DNA of 64,000 nt from Tillus elongatus. Its lineage: Eukaryota > Arthropoda > Insecta > Coleoptera > Cleridae. Of this stretch, positions 10,603-25,532 are shown piece by piece. Both the position numbers and the translations under genes were made by a program. The DNA is taken from assembly GCA_964006375.1 (NCBI GenBank), contig OZ023267.1, positions 81,200,182 through 81,264,181 on the forward strand. The letters are read 5' to 3'. Numbering within the stretch: position 1 is the first letter of the stretch; the number at the start of each line of letters is the position of its first letter. The notes under the pieces were generated by a model, which saw only the letters and a program-made list of their open reading frames with translations, did not search any database and was not told the DNA's origin.

Positions 10603-13600
10603 CACGCCCGAGGAGGTACCACCCCATACATCAAGGGGCCGGTGAAGTCCCAACGGACGTTTTCGGTTCTGGTGTATGAGTCGGTTTCCCTTATAAGCAA
10701 AAATGATGATGGCTCCTCCTTGTATAAAATATTCCGGAGGCAAAATACCCCTCCATTCGGATCTCCGGGAGAGGGGTGTACAGGGGGCGCCAACATCAAG
10801 ATTTAACATATCCTTTTCGAATATATGTGGCCTAAATTCTAACCTGAACTCCGTCCACCATTTCCTCCAGGCTAACAGGCCCCAACTCCTCTTCCTCACC
10901 GAAACCCAAATCAGTGCCAAAACAGCCACTAATCACCTTAATTTCCCGGGGTATGAGCTCCTTACTGCCTTTAGACTGCATGGAGGCGTGTGCGCATACG
11001 TCCGTAGCAATCTACCCTGCACCAGACTTCCCAATTTAGAAGCTGGAAGAAAAGACATACTATGGATAAAACTCTCTCTCAGGGCTGCAACTAAATTCAT
11101 CTGTTGCATTTACCGCTCACCTTCTGACAACACCTTTGTCCAGCTCTTTGACTACCTTTCTGAAAAAACCGACTATCTGATTTCTGAATATCCTTCCTCC
11201 GAGGTCACTATTCTTGGCGACTTCAATGTCCATAATAAGGAATGGCTAGGATCTTCAAAAACCGATCCACAAGGGAGAGCAGCGGAGGCCTTTGCAGTCA
11301 GCAATTCTTTGGCCAATATGGTTCAGCAACCTACTTACTTTCCTCGTATCCCAACACACAGCTCAAATCCCTTGGATCTCCTTCTTACTACAAATCCTGA
11401 ATGCTATAAGATATCAGTCACCGCCCCTCTTGGTCGCTCAGACCACGGCATGGTCACTGCTTCCTGTGCAATGCAACCCGAGGTCACACAGTCATCACAC
11501 CCACGTATCGTTTGGCACTACAACTCCGCAAACTGGGACGAAATGCGAAATTACTTTTCCTCATTTCCATGGGCGTCTGTCTGCTTCTCTCATCCTGACC
11601 CCTCTGATATCTCACAAAACGTCACCGAAATTATCCAAGCTGGCATGGAATTATTTATTCCACGTACACAGAAAACCTCTTCAGCCACTCAAAAGCCCTG
11701 GTTCTCAAAATCGTGTGACAAGGCCAGACTTGAAAAGGTCAAAGCTCACAAAACGCTTCTACACAATCCCAGTCAAGAAAATCGTCAAGCATTCAACGAC
11801 GCAAGAAACCGCTATGTACGCATTCTTTCTGAGGCAAAAAACTCGTTTAATGACCACATCAAAAACAAAGTCCTCTCAAGCTCCAACGGCGGCAAACCCT
11901 TCTGGACTCTTGCTAAGTCTATTGGGAATAATTTCTGCAAGAGCACGTTCCCACCTCTTGTCTCAGGTGATGAAATTGTTTCTACCGCCCTGGGCAAGGC
12001 TGAACTTTTTGCTTCGTTGTTCGCCGGAAATTCTACTCTCAACCCACCTCCAAATGTTCAACCACCAACAGTCCCCAATGTCGCGCATAAAATGACTGAT
12101 ATCATTTTCAAAACTAAAAAGGTACGAAAGATGCTCTCTTCTCTTAATACTAGGAAAGCCTCTGGCCTTGACGAGATCCCAGCAATTGTTCTCAAAAAAT
12201 GCGCACCAGAACTTGCTCCTGTCCTGACTCGTCTGTTTCAGATATCTTACAATAAAGGCATATTCCCTAGTAACTGGAAAACTGCTCGAGTACAACCCAT
12301 CCCCAAGAAAGGATCCAAAGCGCTTCCTAGCAACTACAGGCCTATTTCTCTCCTTTCAGTCATCTCTAAAGTGATGGAAAAGTATATAAACACCGAACTA
12401 CTAAAATTCCTTGAAAAACACAGTCTAATCCACGACAGGCAGTATGGATTCCGTCAGCGCAGATCGACTGCTGACCTCCTTTCCTTTGTCACCCATTCTT
12501 GGAACAAGTCTATGGAACAACACGGTGAATCCCAGATTGTTGCTCTAGACATATCCAAAGCATTCGACCAGGTCTGGCACGCAGCGCTGCTTAATAAACT
12601 TCCGGCCTATGGCCTACCACCAAAACTTTGTACCTGGACAGCAAATTTCCTCTCCAACAGGAGCATATCTGTTGTTGTGGATGGCCATTCCTCTAAACTG
12701 TATCCAATTAATGCAGGAGTTCCTCAAGGTTCAGCTTTAGCCCCTACTTTGTTTCTTCTCCACATCAATGACCTCCTCTCTAGCACATCCAACCCAGTTC
12801 ACAGTTACGCGGACGACAGCACCCTCCACTCAAACATACAATATTCTAAACCTGTCTCTTTAGCCCAATTAGATGAGGATCGCAGACTCATGGAGGGTTC
12901 TGTCTCCGTAGACCTCCAAAAAATATTAGACTGGGGAAGTAGAAATCTTGTACAATTCAACCCCACCAAAACTAAGTCTTGCTTTCTTTCTCACAAGAGA
13001 TACAGCAGCCCTAGACCCATCACAATGAACAACCAAGTTATTCAAAGTAATGAGTCCTTTTCTCTTGTTGGCATTTCTGTGGATCGAAATCTTAATTGGC
13101 ACCAACATGTTACATCAATTGCAGAAGCGGCTGCTAAGAAATTGGGTTTCCTCTTCCGGGCTCGCAAATACTTTTCACCAACTAATCTCTATACCTTATA
13201 CACTTCACAAATAAGGCCAAACCTCGAATACTGCTCCCACATCTGGGGTGCAGCTGCCGCTTCTACACTCGCTATCCTGGACTCCATTCAAAAGAGAGCT
13301 ATACGTCTCATCGGTGACCCTACCCTCACCCAAAGGCTTCCATCCCTTGCCCACCGACGTGCCGTTGGTGACCTCTCTCTCTTTTATAGATATCTGCACG
13401 GGCACTGCTCAGAGGAGCTTTCCTCTATAATTCCCCCACCTTCTGCCCCCAGCAGATCTACCAGGGGAACAGAGCGAATGCACCCTTTTAATGTCCAGGT
13501 CACCAGACATAGAACATCTTGTTATGCCCGCTCTTTTGTCCCGAGGACTTCCAAGTTGTGGAATTCCTTGCCGGCACATGTTTTTCCTTCTCCTCCGAAC

Positions 13601-13727
13601 CTCCAAACCTTCAAGTCCAGAATTAACAAGCTGCCTCTTTCCTCCTTGTCAACACCCACGGTACGATAGTATTTAGGCTGTAAGCCCTCGTGGTGTGTTG
13701 TTGACATTAAAAAAAAAAAAAAAAAAA
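10603..13727 (+). mobile_element. Jockey-like LINE, apparently complete 3' end
   Basis: A sharp rise in GC at about 10,603 marks the left border. The element contains one long frame (10703-13669), a short 3' untranslated part and a 17-base A tail (about 13,710-13,727), all as in jockey-clade LINEs. No first (gag-like) frame is present, so the copy is either 5'-truncated upstream of the RT gene or belongs to a single-frame subfamily. I could not identify a target-site duplication by eye. Confidence 0.8.
10703..13669 (+). CDS. LINE ORF2: AP-type endonuclease plus reverse transcriptase
   Basis: 988 codons without interruption. The endonuclease spans about residues 34-255: TET at 66-68, GDFN at 172-175 and SDH at 246-248 are the metal and phosphate sites of the exonuclease-endonuclease-phosphatase fold. 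The RT spans about residues 470-770: LDISKAFDQVWH holds the first catalytic Asp, GVPQGSALAP the template-grip motif, and YADD (702-705) the catalytic pair. YADD replaces the more common FADD. A C-terminal region with IWG and the RAIRLIGDP segment follows, as in jockey/CR1-type proteins. The start is uncertain: three Met codons in a row begin at 10703, and residues 1-33 have no recognised domain. The protein would copy its mRNA at a nicked target (target-primed reverse transcription). The uninterrupted frame suggests recent insertion. Confidence 0.9.
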   Translation: MMMAPPCIKYSGGKIPLHSDLRERGVQGAPTSRFNISFSNICGLNSNLNSVHHFLQANRPQLLFLTETQISAKTATNHLNFPGYELLTAFRLHGGVCAYVRSNLPCTRLPNLEAGRKDILWIKLSLRAATKFICCIYRSPSDNTFVQLFDYLSEKTDYLISEYPSSEVTILGDFNVHNKEWLGSSKTDPQGRAAEAFAVSNSLANMVQQPTYFPRIPTHSSNPLDLLLTTNPECYKISVTAPLGRSDHGMVTASCAMQPEVTQSSHPRIVWHYNSANWDEMRNYFSSFPWASVCFSHPDPSDISQNVTEIIQAGMELFIPRTQKTSSATQKPWFSKSCDKARLEKVKAHKTLLHNPSQENRQAFNDARNRYVRILSEAKNSFNDHIKNKVLSSSNGGKPFWTLAKSIGNNFCKSTFPPLVSGDEIVSTALGKAELFASLFAGNSTLNPPPNVQPPTVPNVAHKMTDIIFKTKKVRKMLSSLNTRKASGLDEIPAIVLKKCAPELAPVLTRLFQISYNKGIFPSNWKTARVQPIPKKGSKALPSNYRPISLLSVISKVMEKYINTELLKFLEKHSLIHDRQYGFRQRRSTADLLSFVTHSWNKSMEQHGESQIVALDISKAFDQVWHAALLNKLPAYGLPPKLCTWTANFLSNRSISVVVDGHSSKLYPINAGVPQGSALAPTLFLLHINDLLSSTSNPVHSYADDSTLHSNIQYSKPVSLAQLDEDRRLMEGSVSVDLQKILDWGSRNLVQFNPTKTKSCFLSHKRYSSPRPITMNNQVIQSNESFSLVGISVDRNLNWHQHVTSIAEAAAKKLGFLFRARKYFSPTNLYTLYTSQIRPNLEYCSHIWGAAAASTLAILDSIQKRAIRLIGDPTLTQRLPSLAHRRAVGDLSLFYRYLHGHCSEELSSIIPPPSAPSRSTRGTERMHPFNVQVTRHRTSCYARSFVPRTSKLWNSLPAHVFPSPPNLQTFKSRINKLPLSSLSTPTVR

Positions 13728-15296
13728 CAATAAGATTATGAAAGGCAGAAATATATCCAAAATAAAAACTCGAATACAAGTTAGGAAAACTGGAATCCTT
13801 TAGCCTATGAGGAATGAAAAAAAAAACATATTTAGACACAGTCAAGATATTCTAATACTGCGCTGCATACATGTGCCATTATCTTAAAACTCTATGGATT
13901 AGAGGCTTATAATAACTGCAAATGACGTAACATTTTTTGACAGTCCATGTACATAAGTAAAAACGTGATATTTCACGAAACTGGTTAGTAATATGTTTAA
14001 GCGGAGGAAGTGACATTTGTTGCCTGAAGTTTTGTTGCCTAGGTTACTGCTTCTGAATTTTTAAATAAAAATATATTTATTCCGCTGGCATTTCCGGTTA
14101 TACTGGAAATTGCCGTCAACTTTGTTGTTTTAAATAGAATATTTTATATAATTTTGCGTTTTTAAATTTTACACGTAATTATAGATAGATTTATATGAGT
14201 TTTCCCTATACCTAAGTTTATTTGATATTTTGATTTTTTCGAAAAACTCACCCAAAATTTGGATAAAGATAAATAAAATTTAAGTAAGAGATGCGCTCTT
14301 TAAAGGGTGCTTAGCTGAGTCCTTGATCTTAATACAAACGCTCAAAATGATACCTAATATACATAGGCTCAAATTTTGATGCCGACTTTCAACAATGTTT
14401 AAGTTCTCATGTGTTTTGTTTAATTATGGACAATAGTTTACGTTTTAAATTTTATCTTAAAAATTTTAAAAATCTGTACATGTATTTAACAGAATTAAGA
14501 TATGTAATTGTGGAGTTTGCAGATAATTTGTCATTAAATGTTTTTGGTACTAAATGGCTGGGGCACCCGCTCATTCACCTCAACATGTCTACATGCAGTT
14601 TACTGACATATTCGATGATCGTTAGGTAGGTCGACCGTATAAGTGAACTTTGCGATCATCAGACCTACGGCCAATTGGACTTGTATGTATGGAGTCGTAT
14701 TAAAAAGAAAATGAATGCTTATCCAGTATTATCTATAAATGTGTTCAACCAGCGTTTATAAATTTAAGTCAGGCTGAAATAAGAAAAGCTACTACCGCCA
14801 AAATCCATAAGAGACAAAATTATCTTAGAGTCTCAGATTACAAAAACTCTTTAGAGAAAAAAGACAGTCAGTATTTGTTGTAGCTTTTAATTTTGATTAA
14901 CATAATCTTATCTACTTAGTTTGGGAAGTATATCTTTCGTTATAGAATTTTCACGTGCTGTCGACCACTTTACTACATTCCCCATGTAAGATACATTTAA
15001 AATATCAGTGTTTGTATAATTTTGCATACCATTATCTTTATTTATATTAATATTGGTAAACCAAATGATTTGCAGGGTAACAGCAATGGAGCAGTATATT
15101 TAACATACACCAAGGACAGTTCTGTTTGATACGTGTTGTTGTTTCCTAATGTCTCTTTCGCAGCCTTTCTTAAATATAATTACATCTCATCCATATGTTT
15201 AACTAATTTTAAGAACAACAACAAATAATGGAACAACCAATAGGTATGGGTAACCGTAACATCGATCGATTGGGAATAAAATTCTAATTTCGATAA
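13728..15296. other. AT-rich spacer with one arm of a long-range inverted repeat
   Basis: No gene seen. Positions 14,073-14,112 (ccgctggcatttccggttatac...) are an inverted match to 16,200-16,243. A weak hairpin lies at about 14,615-14,675 (gatgatcg...cgatcatc). Confidence 0.45.
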
Positions 15297-15420
15297 TGTA
15301 ATAATAATAATAATAATGAGTTTATTCATCAAAAATTATAAATACATAATTCTATTTGCAAATAGAGAATTATTCTAAGAATAAGCACATCTTCTCAAGA
15401 TTCTAGTTTACGACGAATAA
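15297..15420 (-). mobile_element. Probable 3' tail of a truncated LINE
   Basis: Read on the minus strand, the stretch ends ...gatgaataaactcattattattattatt, the same kind of ending (gaacaataaacat then TTA repeats) as the LINE at 18.2-20.6 kb. Only the tail is recognisable. Confidence 0.35.
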
Positions 15421-15920
15421 ACTACAAATTTATTGCGAAAGCTTTCAGCTTATATGCACTTAATACACATCAAATTTATATTCTACATCTTTACCTTTTT
15501 TATGAGTGGTATAAATTTTTCCTTCAACTAGTAATAATTTTTTCAATTTTACACCTGGGACTATTGTTTAAAAGTATATATACATAATTTATTCAATGAA
15601 ATTATACATTTGCTTATACAATAAATCTAAAGCTTGGGCTGCATTATGTGGTGTAATTTAGTTTAGGTTGCATGCAAAAATGTGTGACAGTCGTACTCAA
15701 ATATCCGACAAACTTAAAATTTCAGATGCGAAACCCAAATTTTTTACTGCCCGAGCACCTGTTGTCAAAGTCATTATTAACCATAGATGTTTACCATGTT
15801 AGTGTTGCTTTAAAAGAGTAATCCGTCTTCTAAGTTCCCCATTTATCTGAAAATGTCACAATTTTTACAGAACCATAATGACGTTTTGTGACATAATATT
15901 TATTTGTAGCACATATGGGC

Positions 15921-16048
15921 TGGCCAATTTGTAAAGCAATTTGACAGTAGTCAGCATCTAATTTTGAGAATCCTGGATAAATTCTGGCCAATTTGTAAAG
16001 CAATTTTACAATAGTCAACATCAAATTTTGAGAATCCTGGATAAATTC
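15921..16048. repeat. 64-bp direct tandem duplication
   Basis: tggccaatttgtaaagcaattt starts at 15,921 and again at 15,985. The two units run to gaatcctggataaattct and differ at a few positions. Confidence 0.85.
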
Positions 16049-16243
16049 TGATATCATCCCGAGTATTTTAGTAAGTTAAAGGGCTCTACGAATTGCCCTG
16101 CAAAAATTATCATTTCAGCTTTGATGTTATGGAGGATACAAAATTTTTGTATTTATATAAATAAGTTTTACTTGGATATAAAGTAACCTGTTAAAAAATT
16201 TCCAATTCGGTATAACCGAAAGTGCCAGCGGAGTGAAAATGTT

Positions 16244-18385
<2,142 letters not shown>

Positions 18386-20640
18386 TGTTTATTGTTCATT
18401 TTAACAATTACATAATAATTCAAAAATCGATAATATTACTTAAATCTAATCTAAAACTAATCATAATAAATCGTTAGAATCTAATTTAGGTCTTATTCTA
18501 AATTTAAATTTAAATACTACAAAATGTTTTTAATGCGTGTACTGTAGCCTTGTCGGGGTTTGTGTGTACACATTGTTTATTTACGTCTCGATAATGTGTG
18601 ACTGCGAAATTCGATATTTTTATTAAGGCATTAAGACAAAATAAAAAATAAAAAAATACACAAAACGATTTGAAGGAAATGAAAGTAGAGAAGAAAAGAG
18701 AAAAAAACAAACAAATACAAAAACCAAAATTAAAAATTTTAACAATGAAATAGTGTTTGTTAAGCTTGTAATATGGTTTTGAGTAATTGATCCTTGTTTG
18801 TCTCATACCACTTTCACACCGATGAAATTTTGAAAAGTAATCTGTGTGCAGTGTGCTGGAATCTCATTGTGTATTAGAGGGTCCATGTATGAAATGTGCT
18901 GCTGAGAAAGATTTAAGAAGTTAAAGGGAACTGTTACTTTGGTCTTGTTGTAATAGAATGAGAAATAGGTGAATGATAAATGGGGAATTTTTTCATGAAT
19001 TTAGCAACTGAGAATATGCAGAGGTTTAACACGGTGAATATACCGCTATCCTGAAAAACTTTTACACTAGGATATAATATTGATCTATTTAGCATTGTCT
19101 TGATTATCCATTTTTGTGTTAGGTTAAGTATCTTTGGTGTACCTCGTATGCATTTCCACAGGCTGTGATAGCATAACTTAGGAGTGACTGAACAATACCG
19201 ATATAGACGCACTTTAGCCACTTCCACGATATAGTGTGCTTTAATTGCTTAAATTTATTAACGGTTTTTCTCTGTTTATCGTTTATATAATCTGTGTGAA
19301 ATTTCCATTTTATTAGTTGATCGATAAGGACACCTAAATGTCGTGTGTTATTTGTACGTATTATTTTGTTCTCGCAAGGGAAGTCCTTTTTATTAAAGCA
19401 GTCATAGTCATGTATAGTAATACTGTTCATATCTGGTATTTGTGACAATCGAGGAGCAAATATAAATGTTGTTTTCTTAAAAATTAGAATCAAAGATTGG
19501 AGTCGAGCCATGATTTTACCGCCATAATACCCTTAGCTGCTGTTTTTTTGACCGTTTCCTAGTTAGATTATTGAAAAAGTAATACCGTGTCATCCGCGTA
19601 GCATACAATTTTTCCAGATATGTTAACACTTAGCAAATTCTTTAGATATACTAGAAACAAAATAGAACTAAGAACAGTTCCCTGAGGCACACCACATGTG
19701 ATAAGGCCATAGTTACTACACGAATCGTTAATTTTAACTCTATGTCGGCGTTTGCATATATATGATTTGAATAAGCGCAGAGAGATTCCTGTTTGTCCAA
19801 GATTTTCAAGTTTTTGCATTAAAATTTGGTGCGAAATGGTATCAAATTCCTTAGCAAGGGCCAAAAAAAAACTCCAATGCACTTATTATCATTATCTACA
19901 TTTTTATAAATATATTCTGTTATTTCAGTAACTGTTCTTTCTGCATTAGAGCCAGGTTGAAAACCGTATTGGTTAGGGTGTGGTATATTATCTTTTTCGA
20001 GATAATTAAGGAGCCTAGTTTTAATGCACTGTCCAATTAATTTTCCAATTACATTTGTTAGTGAAATGCGCCGGTAGTTGGATGATAGAGTTGTACCGCC
20101 CGATTTAAAAAGAATAATTACTATAGATAATTGATAGATATTTGGAAAAACTCAATTTGATATTGCGAGGTTAATTACATGTAACATAGCTGGAATAAGG
20201 AGCTTGTAAAATTAGTGGTACGTGGCGAGTTTTTTAATGTGTTTAAATGTGATGCGAGTTCTAATTCTGCAACAGGTTTGAGGAAAAATGAGGTTGCCGT
20301 CATTAAATTGTGAGATTTTTTATGTTCTGTCCCTGTCTTTTTTTCACTACGTTTGTGGATATTACTAACTAGTTCTTGGCCTATATTAGGGAAATAATTA
20401 TTGAAACCCGTAACTATCTCAATATCGTTTTCTGTCAGTTCATTATTAATATTAAATGATTTAACTGTGGATTTACTACGCTGCTTATATCTATCAGTTA
20501 TTATATTGACTGTTTTCCATGTGTCTTTAGGGTCATTCTCGACGTCTTTTATGGTTATAATATTCTCGTTTAGCTTTGTTAATTATCTTGCTTAAGATAT
20601 TTCTCAATTTATGGTGTCGTGTTGTTTAGTTATTGTCAGG
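18386..20640 (-). pseudogene. Decayed LINE reverse transcriptase (CR1/L2-like group)
   Basis: From right to left: basic pre-RT sequence (NILSKIINKAKREYYNHK, about 20,600-20,550). Then FQPGSNAERTVTEITEYIYK (about 19,960), matching the GFRxxxST motif. Then LAKEFDTISHQILMQKLENL with the first catalytic Asp region, CGVPQGTVLSSILFLVYLKN, and CYADDTVLLF (about 19,590) with an intact YADD. After a break, NTRHLGVLIDQLIKWKFHTDY (about 19,340) is the post-catalytic LG block. Frames shift between these blocks (breaks near 19,880 and 19,540), so no protein can be made. The 3' part (18,400-19,100) is mostly non-coding. It is flanked on the left by its probable (TTA)n tail. Confidence 0.75.
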
Positions 20641-21769
20641 AATAAGTTTGGCCAGTATTCGTAGTCTACTTCTCGTTTGCATGGAATTCATTATACCAGA
20701 TGTGATCCAGGGTTTTCTACCTGATGTGTTTTTACAAACTAAAACTGCTTGCTTTTCTATACTATTAGAGATGTGTGAGCATAAACGTTATGTGAAGATA
20801 TTAGCACTGTCATTAGGGTTAACTGTGTCGTAAACTTACTTACCTAATTGAAATTAATGTTGATAAGGCGAATTATGTATTAATCTTGTTTGTGATATTA
20901 GAGTTACATTCATTTGTAAAGTTACCAATTACCTAAATCACTTATTATAAGGTTTTTGCGAAATCAAAAATATTATAGTTGTTAACCAACAAGTATTATG
21001 GAAATAGTAAATATTTAAAATGAAGATAATGTTTACATAGCTAACTTATTGAATACAATTTTATTGCATATTATTTTTTTCTGTAAAAGACCGCAATTTT
21101 TTTACATAAAAGCTCATTTAGCAGAAATTCTCGCTTATGTTAAAAACAAGATATTTTAGCACTACACTGATGGATTTTCTTTCTTCTTATTTTATTTAGT
21201 CCGTCTTTTTGTATGCAGTTTTTAAATTATTCTAAATTACCTCTCTTTTTCAGATTAAAGAACACTAATTGTGTCATCCACAACCGCACTTTTTTTCCTT
21301 TTCGTCCATCTCAAAGTCTATTATTGTGTAAATGTTATTCCGATCATCGACATGTTTTCAAATTTCCCTGTCGAGTTTGTTTTTATCCAGTTGCATATCT
21401 CTTTTGCCTGCCCACACTGTTTGAGTCTATGGTTTATCATCCTTAGTTTCGTATTTTATACACAGGTTACTGTTGTCCCTCCGGTGTGTTGTTAATTTTT
21501 CTGACAGGGATACACATTGTTGATTGCTTAAAATGTTGCCGCTCGCCACTAGGTGTATGCGCTGGGCATACTTGCGTTCTTCCACACTCTATTCCACTGG
21601 ACATTCTTTATTTTAGACTTAACTGTAATCTTTACATTTTCTGATGAATTATTTCCTTGTGCAGCTGCCGTCAAGTCATTTGACTTAGTGCGCAATATTT
21701 GTTTTCAGTAAAAAGTTTTTAATATATATTTTTTAAATCATGGCCTGTGGTTGACGTAGAGTTTCCTCC
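20641..21769. other. Spacer, no gene seen
   Basis: Frames of 60-77 codons here show no recognisable domains. The region may hold the 5' part of the LINE on its left, but I cannot read an endonuclease in it. Confidence 0.4.
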
Positions 21770-22640
21770 ATATCTGTTTTATTAAGCTTATTTTCTCCAT
21801 TTTTCAGGCCATGTCATCACATGGCACATCTGTCGTTATAAAAAAACGTTGCAGATTTTATTTCCACGTTAATTAGTTTAAGTCCCTTTTTGTAGTGATG
21901 CAAATAAAGTTGTGGTCTACAAACTCTATATAATGACCTTTCCCATGATAATTTTCCAGTTTTTTTGTACCATCTTTTGACTAGTTTTGTGACTTAATGG
22001 AACAATATATGCCAGATCCTAAACTTTAGACATAATAAAGGTGTTTATTTACCAAAATCGTTTAATAAGATCCATGTCACTAAGATTATTAGCGCATATT
22101 TTTTTAACATATTTTCTATCGTTTTTCTTTCCAGTTAGCGACGATCATTGTGTTTAAATCTGGATTTACGATAAAACCTAAAAAAAAATATTCTTCTACC
22201 ATTCTGGTCACTTATATTTCGATTGTCGTATTTCCAGGTTCCTAACGACAAAAAGCTGGATTTGCTTATGATTATTTTAGTATTCGCAGCTTTTTCGTAT
22301 ACATCTATTATTTTACCTGAACTTTCTGTAACAATATATAATAATGAGCAACTTTGTGTTACCGAGACTTGAATCCCAAAAGGTGTTGAGATATAAACAT
22401 TCGGCGTTGCTTTTGACTGGGTATTGCTATAGATATTTTCTAGGGTTGTAATTAGTTTGTACGGGAATTTCATTTTCTTTAGTAAATTCAATAAATACTA
22501 ATCGGCCACTCTATCAAACGTTTGTCTAAAGTCTTAACTGACCAAAGCATACCTAACCTGTATTTTGGCTGCCAGCTACCATATTGTGTTAGAATATCTC
22601 TATTAACACAAGGCTGTTGAATATTGTACTTTTCCACAAG
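21770..22640 (-). pseudogene. Decayed LINE reverse transcriptase fragment
   Basis: On the minus strand, QTFDRVAD (about 22,535) and LLKKMKFPYKLITTLENIYS (from 22,487) match the RT region around the first catalytic Asp. VYISTPFGIQVSVTQSCSL follows, where GVRQGCPLSP would be expected, so the motif itself is mutated. After a deletion comes FLSLGTWKYDNRNIS. Further on, GKLSWERSLY (about 21,960) and KGLKLINVEIKSATFF (about 21,870) resemble the C-terminal tail of LINE proteins. The clade differs from the LINE at 18.4-20.6 kb. Confidence 0.55.
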
Positions 22641-23083
22641 TGTGCTCGTCATTTATTAGTGTATCTGATCAATACTCATAAAAATTGTAAAATTACAATT
22701 TACTAACGATATACTTATTAAAAAATGAAAATAAAGATTTTATTCGTTTTGTTGCTGTGGTATTTTAGGCTATTAGTGTAGTTACCGGACTTTTTATTAA
22801 CAGTCATTCATGACAAATAGCTAGTGACTTACTTAATTGTGACTTCTATAAAAAATGAAAACTCGCTTCCGGAACCCCTAAAACGTTTCTAGTTTTAGAT
22901 TTTTATACAAGTACATGATTTTACAGATGACATATTGATAGATTACTGGAAAGGGATATTATTTTATTAATATATTTAAATGTCTTGTTACTGCAGGTAG
23001 GTACTCTAATCAACTTTTCCTATCCTAAATTGAAAATGTTGGTAATTTTGTTATTTTTTAATGAAATCTCACCAAATAAGTAG
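22641..23083. other. Spacer, no gene seen
   Basis: AT-rich, no recognisable feature. Confidence 0.5.
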
Positions 23084-23592
23084 CATAAGTATCTCTAACT
23101 AACTATGAAGCTTAATGTCCGCGCGCTTGGAATGGCGCCTACGTGCGAACGCTATGTGTGACGTTGCATGTCAACCAACTCTAGTGAAGATGGGGTGGAT
23201 CTAAGGATCTGAAAAGAATTATATAAAAAAACTAACCTAGTGGCCAACCGCCAATCTCAACTAACTTCCGATGGGCGCCACTGACGAAAGCACCCTGGCC
23301 AGGAGGTTCCAGGTGGTACGGAGGCACACACGCAGACATAACTGCAATGTCGGAGCACAACACTACAAATCAAACCAGATCTTAACAAATCACCCTTACC
23401 TAAAGGTAGCACGTTGCAGACCTAAAATTATCAAGCAATTACTAAACGAGCAAAAGTAAATAGTTGTTAAATCAAACAATTGGCACCTTTATTAAGAACA
23501 ACCAAAAATCTGTACAACATCAATCACAGACAAGATGGTCGCTAATAGATATGTTACAACCCTCCAGCTATTAGTTGAAAATATGTACACCC

Positions 23593-23681
<89 letters not shown>

Positions 23682-25527
23682 TATATATATTAACCAACAA
23701 GGTTTATTAGGCCATGCGAGATCTAGTAAGCTTTACAGTGGCAAATACAAATTTAAATGTCTACTAATCTTGTACTCAAAAAAAGAAAACTAAGTGATTC
23801 CAATAAGCCTCAATAAAAATATTCTAATATTGCATCAATTTCTAAAAGATTGAATTCACTGTTAGATACCAAACCACAATTGACCAACTAACTAATCTAC
23901 CAGTCCTGAAGAAAAATTATTTTATCAGATCAAAATATTACCTGAAGGGATGACTCTATCACCAATTACACTAACTAAATTTCAAACATTGTAAACTAAT
24001 TTACAAGCTGTTATTGGTGCATCGAGTATTACGTCTTATGATTGCTGGTGCAAGTTCTTAAGGGACGCACATAAATTAAAATGATATGGCAAACCTGTGA
24101 TTGCTGATTTTTCTACTGCTGATGTTATAAGGATTGGTTTAGACAGCAATTAATGAATCGATTTGGTCCAATTTGTTACGGTAGTACGGCTACACAACTC
24201 CTACTGATGTAGATTTGGGGTTTGGCACGGACCAAGCTCCTACACAGTACCTAACACCAAAATGTGTCAAGCAGCAGTTGGTTTCAGACACACTTAATCC
24301 CAATCAAATGGGGTAATAAATAATTCCCAACGGCGTATGCTACAACAAAAGCTAACTAGATGTTAAAAGAAAAATTATCACCTTCACTATTGGAAGTGGA
24401 TTATGCTTGGAGCAAAACAACTAGATCTTCCCACAAGGCATATGTTTATAATGCCATAGATCACACATCCCTTACTGCCATATGCAACCAAATATTCATA
24501 TATACCTGCATACTATATAACACTTAAAATTATACAATTTACTAGTGACCAATTTCCATTCAAACTACCATCATTCGGGACACCTATGTGTCTCAGTGAA
24601 CCTAATTCAACATCCGCCCTGTTGAAACGGCTTAAGGATCTTCTACGACAACAATATGAAGGCTTCTACGGGTATTACAGACAACTAAAATTCCAGGTCC
24701 ATCTCCACTTTACATAATTCCATAAAATAGGTAGAATACACTTGGAATGCAACACACCAATAAAGTCAATGACCAGCTCGACCACGATTTCCGGGATTCT
24801 TCGAAGTTTTCCAACAAGGTTACCATTAAAAATTTCCCAAATAATATGTACAACATTTTTATACAACTGTTAATCAGCATCGACAAAACCTTACTAATAG
24901 AATCTTCTCAAATAAATTATTACCCATACAATCGTTCTCTGCTTGAGGAGCCGATAATTAATTTTCTTACATTAAATTTCTCAAACAAGATGTTCTCTGG
25001 CCGAAAGTTTGTTCATTTCCCTCCCCTCACTCATTCTGAATTTTTCCTACCAGCAAACCAAAAAAAGGAAACTCTTTTTTTCTTCTTTATGGTGATAAGA
25101 TTCCTCAGAGACGACCCATACAAAGATAATTTGCATAGCAACAGGCAGAATTCCGCTCAAGTTTTCAAAAATAAAACATTGATAAAAAATTCTGGAGTCT
25201 TTCAGAATTATAAATTCGCCATATATCAAGAGGTTTTGCATCTACCAACGTAAATCACACGTGCCGAAAAGCACAAAACAAGATCCTTGGACAGGGAACG
25301 CCATTCACAACCAGAAATAGATAGCTTAAATCAAACCACACAACACATGTTCAGAGAAAGACTGGCTCTGCGGAGATAGATAACCCGCTCAACCAATAAT
25401 AGTGTGTATGATTGTATGTGAGTGTGTTCTACTGGCGAGAATGCAAGTGTGGAACAAATCTGCTCATGAGTCATGGGTTTAATCAAAAGTGCTAATTTGT
25501 AACGGTGGTTGAAAAGAAACCATTACA
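23084..25527 (-). repeat. 3' LTR (about 2.44 kb) of the gypsy element
   Basis: On the minus strand it starts TGTAATGG right after the polypurine tract and ends at CATAAGTA's complement. Bases 23,110-23,390 match the 5' LTR remnant at 29,180-29,392 (gtccgcgcgcttggaatgg...). Bases 23,691-25,527 match 33,660-35,497. A (TA)n tract (23,596-23,690) sits between these two parts. Small frames inside (for example 24,747-25,253) are shared non-coding LTR sequence, not genes. Confidence 0.7.
23596..23690. repeat. (TA)n microsatellite inside the LTR
   Basis: About 95 bp of TA with one TTAA interruption. Confidence 0.95.
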
Positions 25528-25532
25528 ACTAA

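Larger units (their letters stand above)
14073..16243. repeat. Inverted repeat arms around a 2.1-kb stretch
   Basis: The left arm at 14,073-14,112 contains CCGCTGGCATTTCCGGTTAT. The right arm at 16,200-16,243 contains GTATAACCGAAAGTGCCAGC. The arms also share flanking poly-A/T. Each arm contains an imperfect TTCCGGTTATACTGGAA-type palindrome like the one at 55,978. They could be the ends of one 2.2-kb element without a readable gene, or two copies of a small hairpin repeat. Confidence 0.45.

Noticed and set aside
11292..13845. Overlapping frames of 60-267 codons inside the jockey-like LINE
   Set aside because: They lie in other frames of the 988-codon ORF2 and have no domains of their own.
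24747..25253. 168-codon frame in the gypsy LTR
   Set aside because: The copy at 34.7-35.3 kb breaks it into several frames, and it lies inside LTR sequence. No recognisable domain.
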